64,000 nucleotides of DNA. Origin: Zonotrichia leucophrys gambelii (lineage: Eukaryota > Chordata > Aves > Passeriformes > Passerellidae). The notes below the pieces were generated by a model, which was not told the origin of the DNA, ran no database searches, and saw nothing but the letters and a program-made list of their open reading frames with translations. Shown piece by piece: positions 13,701-27,769 of this stretch (positions within the stretch are counted from its first letter, which is position 1; each line of letters begins with the position of its first letter). Where the stretch lies: the NCBI RefSeq assembly GCF_028769735.1, contig NC_088175.1, positions 1,798,001-1,862,000 of the forward strand. The letters are read 5' to 3'. The position numbers were made by a program, and so were the translations under genes.

Positions 13701-16700
13701 CGCATATACAGAAACTCTACGTATTTTTGGGGTTTTGTAGTTTGTTTTTTCTGCTGTGAGGGTGGGATGTTCACCTCAAGAGTGTTAACTGGAAGATTTT
13801 ATCCCATTTGAGATTATGGGATACCTGAACCAAAGCTTATACTTGGCCCATGAAGCAAGAGCTCCAAATGCTGTTCATTGAACTTGACTGTGCACATTAT
13901 GGATGTGGTAGTTTAGGGACACACAGGACAGTAAAAGAACAGGGAGAGAAACAGACTTATCCTGAGAAATTCAACACATTTCTCTTGCCACTGGAATTTC
14001 CTACAGTTAAAGAAAGACAAAATATTTAAAAATATATTCTTTTTTAAAGATTCTCTTTTTAAAGATCATCAACTCTGTGGCTGTCTTTTAAGATAGAATC
14101 TTTTTTATTTATTATTTGGGACACTCGTTTGTTCTTCCTGAAATTAAAGAAGAGTGAGAAATTTCACTCTGTGGCCTGGAATTTCACAGTTAACAGGAGG
14201 ATGGAGTAAACATAACCTCAAGTACTTTGTTCCTCTCTCCCTCCTCGCCACGATTCCCGCTGACTCATGGCAATGAAGTGTTCAGAATTTTTCCAGGAGC
14301 CTTTTCACTGCCTGGCTTGTGCCTAACCCACAGTACAGAGCTCATTTGCTCATTCCTCTAATATTAGGAGACTCACAGCAGCTCTTTTTACTTGTGACTG
14401 CAGAGATTTCATCTGGCAGCTCAGATCATATTCCAAAGCAATTTACAGCAATGGACACTTCTTCTGAGATTATGGCATCCAAAATACAGGATAACAACCA
14501 CCCTGAAATGTTGACTACTACTTCTTGAACGTCATCTAAAAAGCCCTGCATCCCAACCCTCTCCCACATATATAATGGATCTGCTCCCACATCTTTGTCA
14601 TCCAGCCACACCACTTTTCCAAGAGCCAAGCCCAGGTGCCAGAACTCCAGTCAAGGTCTCTATCACTTAAGGTACACAATTTTGGAGCTGCTCTTGTCAC
14701 AGGGACCACCATAAGAACCACTTATTTCCATCAGCCTTCCTAGCCCTAAAAAGAATAACTAAAGCAGCATCTAGTCCTGAGTAAAATACTTGTTCAAGTC
14801 TGGGTACAGTCAAAAACAGATAGAAATTTTTACTAAGATTCCCTATTAAAGACAAATCACAAGAGTAGCTATTTTCCTCCTTCTCTCTGCCTCACCTTTT
14901 CATTCTTTATGCATTTTTTAAAGATGAATAGAAATTTCAACCACTGCAGTTTCATAGGACCAGTGAAGAAGGAGGTTTTGTATCCTAGTAAACAGGAGAG
15001 GGAGGGAAAAAAGCAAGAAATACTCATGAGAGTGCATGGGGGAGAAAGGAAAAGGAAAATTATTGCATGAATAACAGATATGAAAGACTGTCTTGCAGCA
15101 AGGTCTGATTACTGCAACAGAGGCAGGATGGAGCTGGCATGTTCTTCCCAGGGTGGATCTCCATCCTGACAGGTCTGGTCTTGCCTCCAGAAGTGCACAC
15201 AAACAACCACTGTAACACATGGATGGAGCTGAAGGGGAGCAGACTATTCTTCTGTATAAGTACAGCTAATTTTATTCTATTGAGTTTGTCAATAACCTCT
15301 GCAATCCCCTCCACCTGGAGTGCTCCTTTTAACACGTGTGAGTTTTATCACCCTCTTGTGGAAAAATATGTTATCGTACCCATCAGAGGGTGCAGGAAGG
15401 AAAAGAAGTGGGAGTAAGGAAGGCACTGATAAGGAACAAGCATAGGAGAAACCAGGAGAATAAAGGGAAAGTGAAGGAGAACCAAGATGACACAGTACCA
15501 CCTCAACTTCTTCAAAAAGCTATCCCAAAAATGTTATTTGAAAACATCAACAGAGCAAGCTGCCAAATTTACTCTCCCTTGGTAACACTGACAATATTCA
15601 ACCAATAAGTTTTGTTCTCAACAGCAAATCAAGTACTGTCTCAGCTGTAATCACCACCTTTTGCATTTCTGTTTACACATAGATGGGAAAACATATTCTC
15701 TATAAACAGCTTTGAACAGTTAATCTTATGTGAAAGCAGAAAATACTAAATAGACTTTCTAATTTATACAGAGACTGCATATAACATCCGTGTCCTGCTG
15801 TTGGAATGTGAAAGAGGAGAGCACATGAGCAGAACTTGCCAAGAAAACTAATGCAAGTTTATGCACTCACAGTACATCCTACTGGGTAACATAAAGGAAA
15901 AATAAGAATATTTAATTCCTCTAAAATCTGAAATCATCCTTCCCTCAGTTTCTGACTATCCACAGTATCAATTTGTAATAGGAGAAATTTAACTTGCAGT
16001 AGATTTCCTTTGCAGCATAATCCATATGACAAAAGCAGTGAAAGCAACAAACAAATTTGCTACCACCTACGCTGTAAAATTTGAAAATCCAAGTTCAGTA
16101 TAAGCACGTGGGAAAAAAAAGCCAAGGAAGTCATAATAACATTACACTCATGACACTGCAAAGAAGCATAGAAATCCCAAACAACAAAAGCACAACTCAG
16201 ACTAGGCAGCCACATCATCAGCATTATGAAAAAATACATCACACACAACACATCCCTAAAATTTCCTGAAAACCTTCCAGGAATCCCACAGAAAACTACA
16301 GACCACATCCAACTACAGTTACTACAATTCTTAATGACACTAAATTTTTTTTCTGATCCTCCTCAAAGAGTTAGAAACTCACTAACAATTCTAATGGCAG
16401 ATCTCCTTAACATTATGATGAAAGAAATGCTTCCCCCCATATCCAAAATACTTTTTTGCCCAGACAGCCTTCACAATGAAAAATATAAAACAGATAACCA
16501 TGTAACTTATATTTATTTCATTTTTTAAATCAAAATCTGACAGCAAAGAACTCCAGACAACACACATTTCAACTTAACTTTATTGTTCATGATGGTATCT
16601 GATTTTTCAGAATACAAATTGTTGTCGCTGAGTAATTTATCATATCTCCTGCTGGGGGCCAAGTTCTAAAACTGATACTTTTCATCAGCAGGGCCACAAA

Positions 16701-18898
16701 GGTGTCAGCATTTACTCATCACCCCTGAGATACCACTCATGGTTTACTTCAACTTCTGCAAAATGCCATCGAGTAAGGACAGCTGAATCTGTGCTTGTGT
16801 TTGGCAGGAGATGCACCTTTTCCAATTCATAAAAATCTTCAGAAATACCCTAACTCTGCACAAACTCCTGTAATCAGAAGAGCTGTCTGCAGCCTCCACA
16901 TCTGCTGTAACTCGGTCAGCTCTGAGTCCAACACCGAGCCCTCAGAACAAGCTCCTCAGCTCAGGAACACGAGAAACTGCTGTCACAGAAGGGCTGGCAC
17001 CATGTCCAACCCTGTAAAACACACCTCACAGCAATCTGATATTCTAATTTTTCTTTTGGGAAGCTACCCAGAAATGAGGCATTTCACTTAGTTTTTTTTT
17101 TTCTTTCAGCCCATTTAAGCAGGTACAGCAATTGTGCTGCATTGTTTTCCTCCTCTGCCCCAGACTCTGGCAGATGCTACAGGAAGGACCTTGCACTTCA
17201 CACACAAGGCAAATACTACTAAGAACCTGTCATTCATACTGGAATGGAAGAAGAGTGGAAAAATCAACAAAGAGAATAAATACAAAATAATCATCATTTT
17301 TTATAAAATCTATTTAAAATGCTAAAGTGTTTTAAAATAAAATCTTAAATACTTTGTTTTCAAGCAAAAAAAAAATTGTTAATGTCAGACATACTGTGAC
17401 TTGAAAAATAAACTTCCTACAGGAAATTCAAAAGTGAAATGATACTGACATGTATAATTTTCAAAATGCATATACTCCTAGATTCGTTTAACACAACAAT
17501 TAGAAAAAAACTACTGGTGAAAAACCTTCAATTACTGTGGATCATTATTACTCCTATTCAAAGTGATTCCTCTTTGGTCTGACTACAAGACTTCATTGAA
17601 AACAGACAAAATTCTCAATCAAGTGCAACAACTAAGGGCAGAAAAGTATTTTACACTGATTCTTTGGACATCTGCCTTATCTTTTGGAATGCCTGATGAA
17701 GATCCTCAGACTGTAGCTGCACTGTTCTTTACTTTAAGCAGAAAACCACAGACACAGAAACTACCAACCCTACATAAATATCCACCAGCATTTCAGATTA
17801 GCTGAATTAACTGTTTGAGAGGACACAGGATCAAGCACATCACTAAAATCAGGAGGAGGTGGAATGTTCCCAGCAATCTGTTTTACTCTCTGGCCCTCAG
17901 ACATTTCTCTCAGCAGATCAGAGGCCACACTTGGCTCCAGAACTTCTCAAAGTTTTGCCACCAGGAAAAAAACCTTCCTGTCACTGCACCTGCAATCAGA
18001 ATGACATTACCAGGGAGGTTTCAAAGGAGGATTTTAGTATTTTTCTAACAGATTTGCTTTAACCTCTCATGCAGCAAAGTGAGCCCATCTGCTGATACTT
18101 TGTGAGTTATACAGTTATCAAGAGTCCAGAAATCCATAAATACCCATCCTACCAAAACTCCCTCAACTCCCCAAGTCCCCTCCTCTGTTACTAAGGATTT
18201 TTGCCTGATTGAGTCAAAGAAACAGTAATAACATGAATGAAAAAACTGTAGGTGAAAGGAAGTTACCCTGAACCTAAAAATAGTTGTGTGTCCTCCTCCC
18301 ACTCCCCAGAAAGCATTAATGAAAGTGCTCTTTTCTCAGGGAGGCAGTAGCTTACAATGGATGAATGTGAAAGGACTGCTGCCTTACTATAAAGCTCTAC
18401 CAATGAACAGAAGTACTATCCCATTCGAAAAACAGAAAATTAAATAAACTCAAAATATAAACTTTGTATAAGACATTAAATATGTCTATAGCTTATTTAT
18501 ATACACTTCTATATTATACACATGTAATATACACAAACACAGATTTTATAAATACACATATAATTCCAGAGATATGGAAATTGTGTTCTTTCACAACAGT
18601 AAAGCTCCATAACATAATCAATTATAAAGGCAGCACTATACTTCAACAAGCATGTGCACTATATAGAAATAATAGCCTGGCTGAACCAGAACTTGTATTT
18701 GTTGAAGGTACTTCAGGGAAGGAATATAAAGGAGGTACTTATTACAGAAACAGGAGGTTTTATTACAGACCCACAGAGTTACACTTGGGCACAGAAAAGA
18801 AAATGGCAATATTATTAGAGAGATAAGTATTACTGGGAACATTATAAAGACATACTGTACAAGTACAGACTGAAACCAAAAGTTTTTCATGATGATGG

Positions 18899-19028
18899 CC
18901 AGGTTGGATGGAGCTCTGAGCAACCTGGTCAGTGGAAGGTGTCCCTGTCCATGGCAGGGGGCTGGAATGAGATGATCTTTAAGGTCCCTTCCAACCCAAA
19001 CTGCTCTGTGACTCTGTGATTCTATGAT
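18899..19028 (+). mobile_element. CR1 LINE 3' fragment
   Basis: The sequence reads as the last ~130 bases of an avian CR1 element in the plus direction. It includes the block that ends in AAGGTCCCTTCCAACCCAAA, followed by a decayed 3' repeat (CTGTGACTCTGTGATTCTATGAT). Only the 3' untranslated end is present, as expected for 5'-truncated LINE insertions. It is antisense to PPP2R5E, inside its intron. Confidence 0.92.
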
Positions 19029-22000
19029 AAAGTCTAAACACTCTGCAGAAAATTATCAAGATTTTAGACTTAATTTTGTGAAGAGTACAGAAACACATTT
19101 TATATAATTACAACTTACTTCACTTTAAAAATTATTAAAAAGAAAAAAAGAAAAGGAAAAGGTGGGAATCATCATCACTAAACACTTCCAGAAGCCAGGC
19201 TGAGAAATTCCGGAAGTAAAACAATTACACTGGAGGCTTCAAAAGCAAAGCAAAACAAAACAAATCCAAACCACCTTCCCCCAAAAAACAAAAAATAACC
19301 CACACCACTCTGGCCATAGGAAAACTGCCAGTCCTAGAGAGACTCAGAAATGAATACAGAGAACTGACTGGAAACGTTGGAAGATTGTGGGTAAGCTGAC
19401 AGAATTCCTCACCAACTGCATTTTCACCCATACACTGTTAAGATGAGAGGGTATTTCTTCTACTTAACCTGCCCATTCTCTACAAATGTTGTCCTCCAAA
19501 AATACATTCCCAATGTGGGAGACAGTAACAAGCAATCAAAAGTATAAAAAATAAAATAAAAAAAAATCAAAAAATCAGAATGTAATTAGTGTATTGAAAC
19601 ACCCAGAAACCTTTAAGATTACTGGAAAAAAATTTCCACAATCAACAGATGTAAACAGGTTATAAAGAAAGTTAAGTGCATATTCAAAAACCAACTGACA
19701 AGAGCACAAAGAAAGTGAAGAAATTTATTACTTATGACTAGAACATTATACATATTCATAAAAAAATATACTAAATGGACTAAGTACTTCTTCATTTTGA
19801 GATTGTGGCCCTGTTCCCAAATCTTACACAGAGATGGCCTGTTATGTCCAGATTTATATCAACCAGAATGGGCATAAAATTCCCAGAAGCAGTTCCAGGA
19901 TTCATCCCTGATTATGTACATGCAGCTCAAACCAAATTCCAGTGTTTCTTCCATGCAATAAATTAGAAGTCCTAAGATCTATTTCTAATTCTGTAAATAA
20001 GGCTGAATTTTATTTTGGGAAATCATAACCACTATGACCCTAAATTCCTGTTTATTTATGAGAAGAGAGCATTTAGCTCAGTGATTTTATTAACAGTTTA
20101 CTGATATTTGTATATCTGATATCTGTAAAACATTCCAAATGTCTCAAATGAAGAGCAGCACAGACAAGATAAGCAGGCAGCTCCCATGGAAGCCAACAGA
20201 AAACAAACTCTGTCCTTCTTCTTCTACAACTCAAATCAGAACTATTTCTCATATTACAAGTTTCAGGTGGCATCCATAGGTCTGCAAAGGCCTGGATACT
20301 TTTTTTATGCTAAAGGAATATTTTAAAAATTCAAAAGTAACTGCATTTGAGCAAGAAGGTGCACATCTTGCAGTTCTCAGTTGAGAGTCTTTTCAAATTG
20401 TTAGAATTTTTTACTCTTTAGGAACCTCAGCATTTGACCAATAGATAACATTCACAAGAAAAGCTTATAATAAAATCTCAGCTATAGGGAAATAATTTAA
20501 TGATCAAAAGCAAACAGCAAGTGGAAAGAGATTTTTCCCTTTTTGACTATGCAATGCTCTTTTGTTGCCACTACACCAATTCTTTAATGCCATGGAAACT
20601 ATCTGATAAATGTATTAGAAGCTCAAAAAATTTCATAATATTGAGGTAGCAAAGCAATTGGTACTGTTGACAGAGAACTTCTGCTCTGAGCACTTATTTT
20701 AAGGAGGAAAAATCATCTAAAAATAAAAATCATACTTTGAAACATTTTCAACAAAAATATACAATAGTTGCAGAGAACATGAAAGTAACCTTCAGTAATT
20801 ACATCAAATCATTGGAAAATGTGGAAGGATGACAGGAAAAAAACACACCCTGAATTAGAAAAATGGGATACAAATGATTTAACAATGAACAGTCTGGCTT
20901 TTGGATGGTTTGCTTTCCCTAACTTCTGTATTTGTAATGAGGACAAGGGTGGGCAACGATGCTGTGAGCTGCATGCAAGTGCTCTGTGCAATTTCTCAGG
21001 ATGCTAAATGTGCATTTGTAAGACACATGATGTTTTTAATCATCTCTATGTAAGTTTTCATCCTCTGAACACTCCCCTGCCTCTACAGACACCAGGCAGA
21101 AACACAAATGAGCTCCCCCTCCCCCTTTTGCAGGTAATACTGAAATTGCTCTGTTTTCACATGTCCAGCACTTACAATACACTCTTTTTCCAGCCAAATG
21201 CTTTCTAACATTGCACTCCTGCTGCTCCACCTCTAGAGACTTCTAAGTAAAAAGAGCAGCTATACAAAATGAAAGCAAAATAGTCCTCCAATAAATAATA
21301 CACCTATCCAATGCAGCTACAATCCTATTTTCCTCTACAGAGCAAGCTCGATTTGAGGCACACCACAAACCTGGTTAGCAAACAGGCACACAGATGGAAT
21401 TACTCAATCCCAAGAAAGGGCCCTTCACCAGGACTGCTCTGTCACAAGCCAGTTACACCTAAGGCACCTGTCAGCCTGGGGAAAACCAGCAGCCTCTTCA
21501 AAGGACAGCCCAAATCCATCATGCACTGCGAGATCCACTGGGGAAAGCATGCAACCTTCAAAAAATGCATGTGAGAAACTACAGAGGAGCACACACAGGC
21601 AAAATGCACCTGTGCCACAACTCCCATGTGCACCTCCCATCCCACTCCTCTACACTCCAAACAAAGGAGAAAACGCTGGGCTTAAAGTGTTATATTGGAC
21701 AAGAGTCAGATTTTTAAAGATAACTGCAAATTAGATTTAGTCACAATGCAATAAATAAAAATATAATGAAATCATCTAAAAATTTGTCTTTACTCTAAGC
21801 AAACAGCAGTTTTTTGACTTAGGGCTTTTGAAAGCCTGAACTCAGCCCAGCAGAGCCTCAGAAGGAACATCTTGTTTTCCAAATACATTAAATGTTTGTT
21901 TGCAAACTGATACCATCCACACACTTTTAAAAAAAAATATGAGAGTAACAACTTCATTTCTGTATACGTTTTTTTCCCTGAAATGAGCAACACTGAAAAT

Positions 22001-23660
22001 TCCAGTTGTTCTTATTCCATTTCCTAAATAGCAGCTTATCCTTCAGACATGTACAGAGCATCAAAACACAGCATCCCCCTTATTTTTCTTTCCCAAAATA
22101 TTTTTATTACCAAAGCACAACAACAAGGCTGGTGTATCTATCTGTTTTTGCAATACAGGCATGTAAGCTCACAGAAGGCAACAGACTGCATTAAAACACT
22201 ACCAAAACAAGCCATTTCACTCTATGTGACTCTGCCCCTAGGGAGAGGAAGGAGAGCAGATAAGATGTGACAGATGTGTAGTCACGTCACTTAATACACT
22301 CCTGGAAGGTGCTCAGATCATTATGGTGACAGGCAGAGTATAAAAACTTGCAAGGAATGGACCAAGCAGTTACCCAGTTTTCTGCATACATGATTCTTGT
22401 AATCACAGAAGATACTGAAGGCCATAAAGTGCTGTTTGAGATAAAGTAGCCTGACAATGTCAATATGCAATATATCCACCAAAAAATTAAAAAAAAAAAA
22501 ACACAGAAGGGAGCATAGCATGGATATTTGTATAAGACCCCTCCATGATGCATATGAAATACAGATGATGAATATGAATTTGAGGTCTGTCCTCTAAAAA
22601 GTTCCCATACTGAAATATTTCTGAAGAGATTTAATTAAACCTGAAATTTACCCAAACCAGGAAGGTGATCAATTGCACATCTCCAAACTAAGTTCAGTTT
22701 TCTGAGACTTTAAAAAGCTACTTTGCAGGTATCTCTTCTCTATTTGGGTGTAAAAGACAAAATTTTCCAGGATAAAACTGGAAATCATATGGTTACTGGG
22801 CAGAAGAAATAAGACTAGTCACTTGTTGGAAGGTGAGTGTAACCATAAGAGTTTAAAAAAAATCAGGACATTGATGGAATTGGTCAAGAAAAGGATGAAC
22901 AACACAGGAGAAAATAATTTCCTCACTTCTTGCAGACTTAACAACCCTGAATGTTACAAATATTAATGTAGGTCAAGAATATTTCCAAACAGCAGCATGA
23001 TTTTTAGCTGCCAGTGTCCCTTCTGCAGGGACCAATAGCTCTGCTGTTCAGAGAGATTGTTGGGCCCAAATCCCACCAATTAATCTGCACAGGTAGATCC
23101 CTGCACCTCTGGGAACCCACATTAAGGCAAAGAGGGAAAAGCAACGCCCAGGATCACATTCTTCATTTGAAGCTGGACCACTGTAACTCATTATGACACT
23201 AATCATAAATGTCTCACCAACACTCTCTGCTCCCCATCTGTTTGTTTTATCTTATTATAGTTTTATATCTCAATCCTCAGGACTGGCTGCAGTAGTCACA
23301 TGAAGCACCTGGACACGCCTGTGTTTCTGCAAGGCGAGGTCTCACTGATTTACTCATGCTTGTGCCTGCTTTACTCCCTGAATGGGACTACAGAATAGAG
23401 AGAAATAATTACAACATCAATTTCTTCATTTGTACAAATAGAAATCCAAATGTTTTCCACTAATCCCATCATTTAAGCCATAGGATAAACTCCAGTCACC
23501 TTCCAAAATGTAGCAACTGGCATGAAATAACCTGCATATCAAAAATTACCTAAAAAAGCGTAAAACTGAGCTTTAAAATTATTTGAAAGAAGTATTTGCT
23601 TCTTTATCATATTTTCACTAAACAACAAAAGAGCTGAACAACAAAGAGAAAAAAAATTTT

Positions 23661-23749
23661 TAGAATAGCAGAATAACCTGAGTTGAAAGGAACCCACAGG
23701 ATCATTGAAGTCCAACTGCTGGCCCTGCACAGGATCACCCAAAGAATCA
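23661..23749 (-). mobile_element. CR1 LINE 3' fragment (reverse)
   Basis: In the plus direction it begins AGAATAGCAGAATAACCTGA and continues through GTCCAACTGCTGGCCCTGCA, which is the reverse complement of a CR1 3' end. The wording resembles the CR1 subfamilies whose tail contains a 'ccctgcacaggacac' block rather than the common 'cccatggcaggg' block. It is short and diverged, in the same orientation as PPP2R5E. Confidence 0.75.
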
Positions 23750-25178
23750 CAAATAATACTCACTGCAGACTACAAAGTCAAATCCAGTGGCAGCAACCAA
23801 CCCTAAACTGAGAAATACTGGATAAAAGTCACCACCAAGCACAGTGCAGGGGGGCTGGGTGCACATTCAGTTTGACTCAGGATACTCCATTTGTGCATTC
23901 CTACAGGGAGCCACAGAAAGAAGCCCAAAATATTGCAATGACAGCTCCACTGGAACTAAGCCTGTTCCTGTTAAAGAATCCTACTTTTAATTAAATTTAA
24001 AGATACACATTAAAGTGAAAGATTTTTGGGGGTGTTGAGGTTCATTGGTTTGTTTTTTTTTGCAACTACTGTATCCTTATGAAGTGGGGTTGAGAACCAA
24101 CTAAAGCACAATTCCACATTTGTTACATATTCCAATACTCTGATTAACACATTTGTCAAACAAGGTAGATGAGAGAATGTGGGGAATACACTTGCCCAAA
24201 AAGGAAGAAAAGGGACAGCATTAAACCTAATAAACTTCCTATTTTCCAGAATTATCAGCACCAGCCATGCCTATATTCACTACTTAGAGCAGAAATGAAG
24301 AATAGCAATGAAAAAAACACACAGAAGTAAATAAACCATTTGAGAAGTTGGTGTTGAAGACTTCTGAAAGGTGATTTCCCCTTCCTCACCAGACAGACAT
24401 TCTGAGAGGTGCCTCTGACCCCTGGATTTGTACTGAAATTCAGTGACAACTAAAATTATGGAGAAGCAATCAAGGTATCACAGAGATACTGACATGCCTT
24501 TAAGAAGAGTATTCTGGATAATATTTTTCCTTCTCAAACCAGAGGTTAAATCTGCCAGCAGAAACTCAACCAGCATTGGGATATGCAAGATCTCAAAACA
24601 GCAGGGCCTTGCCTAAGACCACATTGGCAGCATCTTTCCCCTTGGGAGGCTGCAGCTCATGGGACCTTTCCATTTCAAAATCCAGCAGAAGGCAGGACCT
24701 GGGACCTATCCATGCACAAATGGTAAGAGAGGGGATCCCACCTCCTCTCTTGCTGTAGGGGCTGAAGTTGGCACCACTATCACAGGGTGCAGATCCACAC
24801 ACCAAGGAAAGACACTAAAAACCAATTTCCTTCAGTTCACAAGTCCATTTACCCTTACCAAAATTACTGCTGATTTATGTCAGCTGCTGAGGATTCACAA
24901 ACCAAAACACTCTTGCACAAAGCCTGAGAGCCTTGAAAATTCAAGTCGTGGTAGGGGTTAACATCAGCATTTAAAACTTCCAAAAGTATTGCAAACAATT
25001 ACCACACCCTCAAGTCACAGATAAAATATTTTGTAGAGCTTAAATACATATACATCTGGTATGAAACATTTCTCAATGCCTGCAAAACTTCCCTGCAATT
25101 CCTGACAATACTTTGATTTTCTAAGTTGGTTGTAGAGCAAAAATTGTTTAATTTATTAAAAACTGTCTTTGATCTTAC

Positions 25179-25342
25179 CTTTTAGCAGAGGCAGGGGAGT
25201 TAACTCGATAGGCTTGCCCTGAGACCTGAACTGGGAGGAGCTTTGTGACCTCTTCTGTCTGGCTTTTCTGACGGACTTCCGAGAAAATCCGTCTACTTTA
25301 TCCACTGATGGAGGAGTAGTTGGTGCTGAGGACATATCCCTA
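25179..25342 (-). CDS. PPP2R5E: PP2A B56-epsilon subunit, first coding exon (residues 1-52)
   Basis: This exon encodes the N-terminus of the epsilon isoform of the B56 (B') regulatory subunit of protein phosphatase 2A. B56 proteins join the A/C core enzyme and select substrates carrying LxxIxE-type motifs. The ATG is at 25335-25333. The frame gives 52 codons plus one base: it starts [17 protein letters not shown], has a basic stretch ([13 protein letters not shown]) and ends in [10 protein letters not shown] recognise this as the B56-epsilon N-terminus, the disordered tail before the HEAT-like repeats, which are not in this window. A clean donor (AAAAG|GTAAGATC) follows at 25178 and a pyrimidine-rich acceptor (CTTTCCTTCAG) precedes 25342, leaving 7 bases of 5' UTR in this exon. 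An upstream in-frame ATG at 25356 lies in the acceptor tract and is intronic. Exon boundaries are inferred from splice consensus. Confidence 0.96.
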
Positions 25343-26169
25343 CTGAAGGAAAGCATGTGTTAAAAGTGTGTCCCAAATGAGTGAAACAGGTAAAGATTCA
25401 TCTAAACTTTCCAAATATCTTCTTCCTGTTGACAACTCACACAGATAAACTGTTGAGAGGTCTAACCGATCTTATGGATAGAATAAACTTAATTATTAGT
25501 GTAGTAATTCCTATTGCTTACATTTTTATTTGTGTCTCCTATTTGCCATAAATTTCAGACCTAATGCTGACATCACTGCATTCAGAACTTCATCAGAACA
25601 GAACTTCACACACCTGCAGACTAGACTGTAGCTTTAAATTATGCACTCCTTGGGATGAAGTCATTTCAACTTACTCTGCTAAAGAATGGGTACACAAAAA
25701 GGCACAGATGGTTTTTTGGCATTAAGGACAAAAAACACAGGACAGAACAAAAACTCCAATTATTTGCCACACCTACATACAAGATTTTATAGAAATTTAG
25801 GAAACTATAGTAAAAAGTACTGCTGTGCTTCACAATTTCACTAACACTGACACAAATTGTGCATATTCCTTCTTTATTCTCCACTTCAGAAACACTCAGT
25901 TGTTTTCCTGTGAGTGCCTTTACATGTGGTTATTCCATGTCCTGGCATTTCTGGACGACTGGCAGTGTGGTAGCAGTAACTGCTCTAAGGGCATGAGACA
26001 CACAAGGTTTGCAGGGAGAGGCAGAGAGCCAAAAAAGGCTTCTGCAAGCAAAAGTAAGTTTGTTTCCCAACTTCAGCTGGCCTAGGCAATAGGCATTGCT
26101 TCTTCCTACAAAACCTGCCTTGGTGGTACTCCTGCAGCTGATTCTGCACCTCTAGCAAACACTGAATTA

Positions 26170-26480
26170 ATGCATCCAGCTATTTTATTTACCAGTCTGG
26201 TCCTGCCTGTTAAAAAGGCCCATCAGAGCTCGATGAAACCCATGAGTAATACTCAAGGCAGAGGAGACAGGAGGAATTCAGGCCTACACGTTACCAGCAG
26301 CAGCTCGGTGCACAGTTCACTCCAGCAGCCTCATCTGCATTCATTAATTAACACGACCATTAACGAGGGCAGCTCTGGCGATTTCGGCCAGGACAGGCAC
26401 CCGTGCAAAGTTAAGCATCGGCGTAAGCACTCGCAGGATCAGGGTCTTAGAGCATGTCCTTGGAAAGCATTACTCATCCC
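26170..26480. promoter_or_regulatory. Candidate intronic conserved or regulatory element
   Basis: This stretch differs from the AT-rich intron around it. It has balanced base composition, several retained CpGs in non-island DNA, and homeodomain-type cores (ATTCATTAATTAAC near 26340, then CCATTAACGAGG). It contains a 107-codon open frame that matches nothing I know. The pattern is typical of conserved non-coding elements, but conservation cannot be judged from one sequence. Confidence 0.3.
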
Positions 26481-27598
26481 CAATGTCTGTTGACTTCAAT
26501 TACCAAAGTGACTCCTCGTGTGCTACAAGAAGTTGATTCCACAACATACAGAACGCTTTCGAGTACTTATTATTTTTATTGAAATGATCTGGTTACTCGT
26601 GTGCTTGGTGCTTGGTAGATTACTAAATCCACTGAAACAGGCATTATTTGGGTTTGTCTTTTGTAAGAAAAGCTTTCGAAAGCAAGATTTGTTGCAACAG
26701 TGTAAACAAGCTCCAAAAGATAAGAACTATTTAATGCAAAATTCCATATAGGTGCAGTGAATCTATCAAAAATGGAGTATAAACTCCATAGCTTCTTCAA
26801 GGAAGCATGTGCAGCACCCAGAAGCTGAACTGTGCAGCTGGCATTACAATAATGAAAAAAAACCTTATTCCATCTTTTTGATTTCTCCTGAGGTATTCTT
26901 TCACTACCAGCTTAGGCTTTCTAAATATAATATACTATCAGCAACATGAACCTGTACCTTAAACTGGTCTTGTTTATCACCCAGGCAAAAAAAAAAAAAA
27001 AAGAAGCCAGCATCACCAGGGCATTCAGGCCCCAGCCAAGATTAATAAATAAAAAAGTCAGATAAACTGGAATAGAATGGCCTGTACTTTAGTAACCCAC
27101 TTCTAAGATTTCAACAGTCCGCCAAAAAACACACAAAGTTACCTGTTACATAAACCAAATTCTGAATATATCAGCAAAAATATATTCCCTAAACGTGAAT
27201 CGGTTTGGCCCCATCTCATCTCATCAGAAAGCTTCCCCTCCTCATCACGTGCATCATTAAAGTGTAACCATCCCTGCAGAAATGTTTGCACGCTCTCTCC
27301 AAATCAAATTACGAAAAATAATAAAAATAGTAATAATGGACAGCGACTAAAGTAGATCACTTAAACTGCAGGATCATTGTGTCAGCAAGGAGCTTTACTG
27401 ACACTTCTCTGCTGTAAATTTAGTAACAGTTTCCCTAACCTGCTTTATAAATTATTAAAATCTAATTCTAATTCAACAAGACTACATCCAGCCTAACAAC
27501 CTTACAGTAAACACTGATCTTTTTTTTCGCCTCTCCAAATGAACATTCGCTGCCCCGCATACACTATCACAGGGAAATACTCTGTTTCCACCAACAGT

Positions 27599-27769
27599 GG
27601 GGGGGAGGGGGGGAATAAAGCCCGAGATTATTTATTGTGTGCGAGGGGGAAAAGCTGCAAACCCGGCCACCGCTCCCCGCTTCCTCCGCTCCATTCCCCG
27701 AGTATTTTGGTAAATACGAAGCCACGCTCATCAGATCCGCCGGTCCCGGGGGTGGGGGGGTGGGGGGGG
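27599..27769 (+). other. G-tract clusters with G-quadruplex potential
   Basis: There are two clusters of guanine runs on the plus strand. One is G7-A-G7 at 27599-27613. The other is G5-T-G7-T-G8 at 27748-27769. Each can in principle supply four G-tracts. They lie just inside intron 1, and G on the plus strand is on the template strand for the minus-strand PPP2R5E transcript. Confidence 0.6.

Larger units (their letters stand above)
1..25178 (-). other. PPP2R5E: Intron 2 of PPP2R5E (partial), AT-rich non-coding
   Basis: This stretch lies downstream, in the minus-strand sense, of the first PPP2R5E coding exon, so it is read as intron. No segment matching the next part of B56-epsilon was recognised in either strand, and the open frames are short and unlike any known family. 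Contents seen: AT-rich unique sequence, homopolymer runs (T17 at 6804-6820, G8-A15 at 10689-10711, A16 at 12893-12908), a hairpin cluster at 5526-5647, two GC-richer patches near 3390-3500 and 5960-6180, and CR1 fragments at 18899-19028 and 23661-23749. A short exon could have been missed by eye. Confidence 0.65.

Noticed and set aside
22283..22560. Stretch resembling an old MIR-like or core-SINE element ('ggtgctcagatcattatggtgacaggcagagtataaaa')
   Set aside because: The resemblance is limited to a few dozen bases recalled from memory, with no clear ends or promoter boxes.
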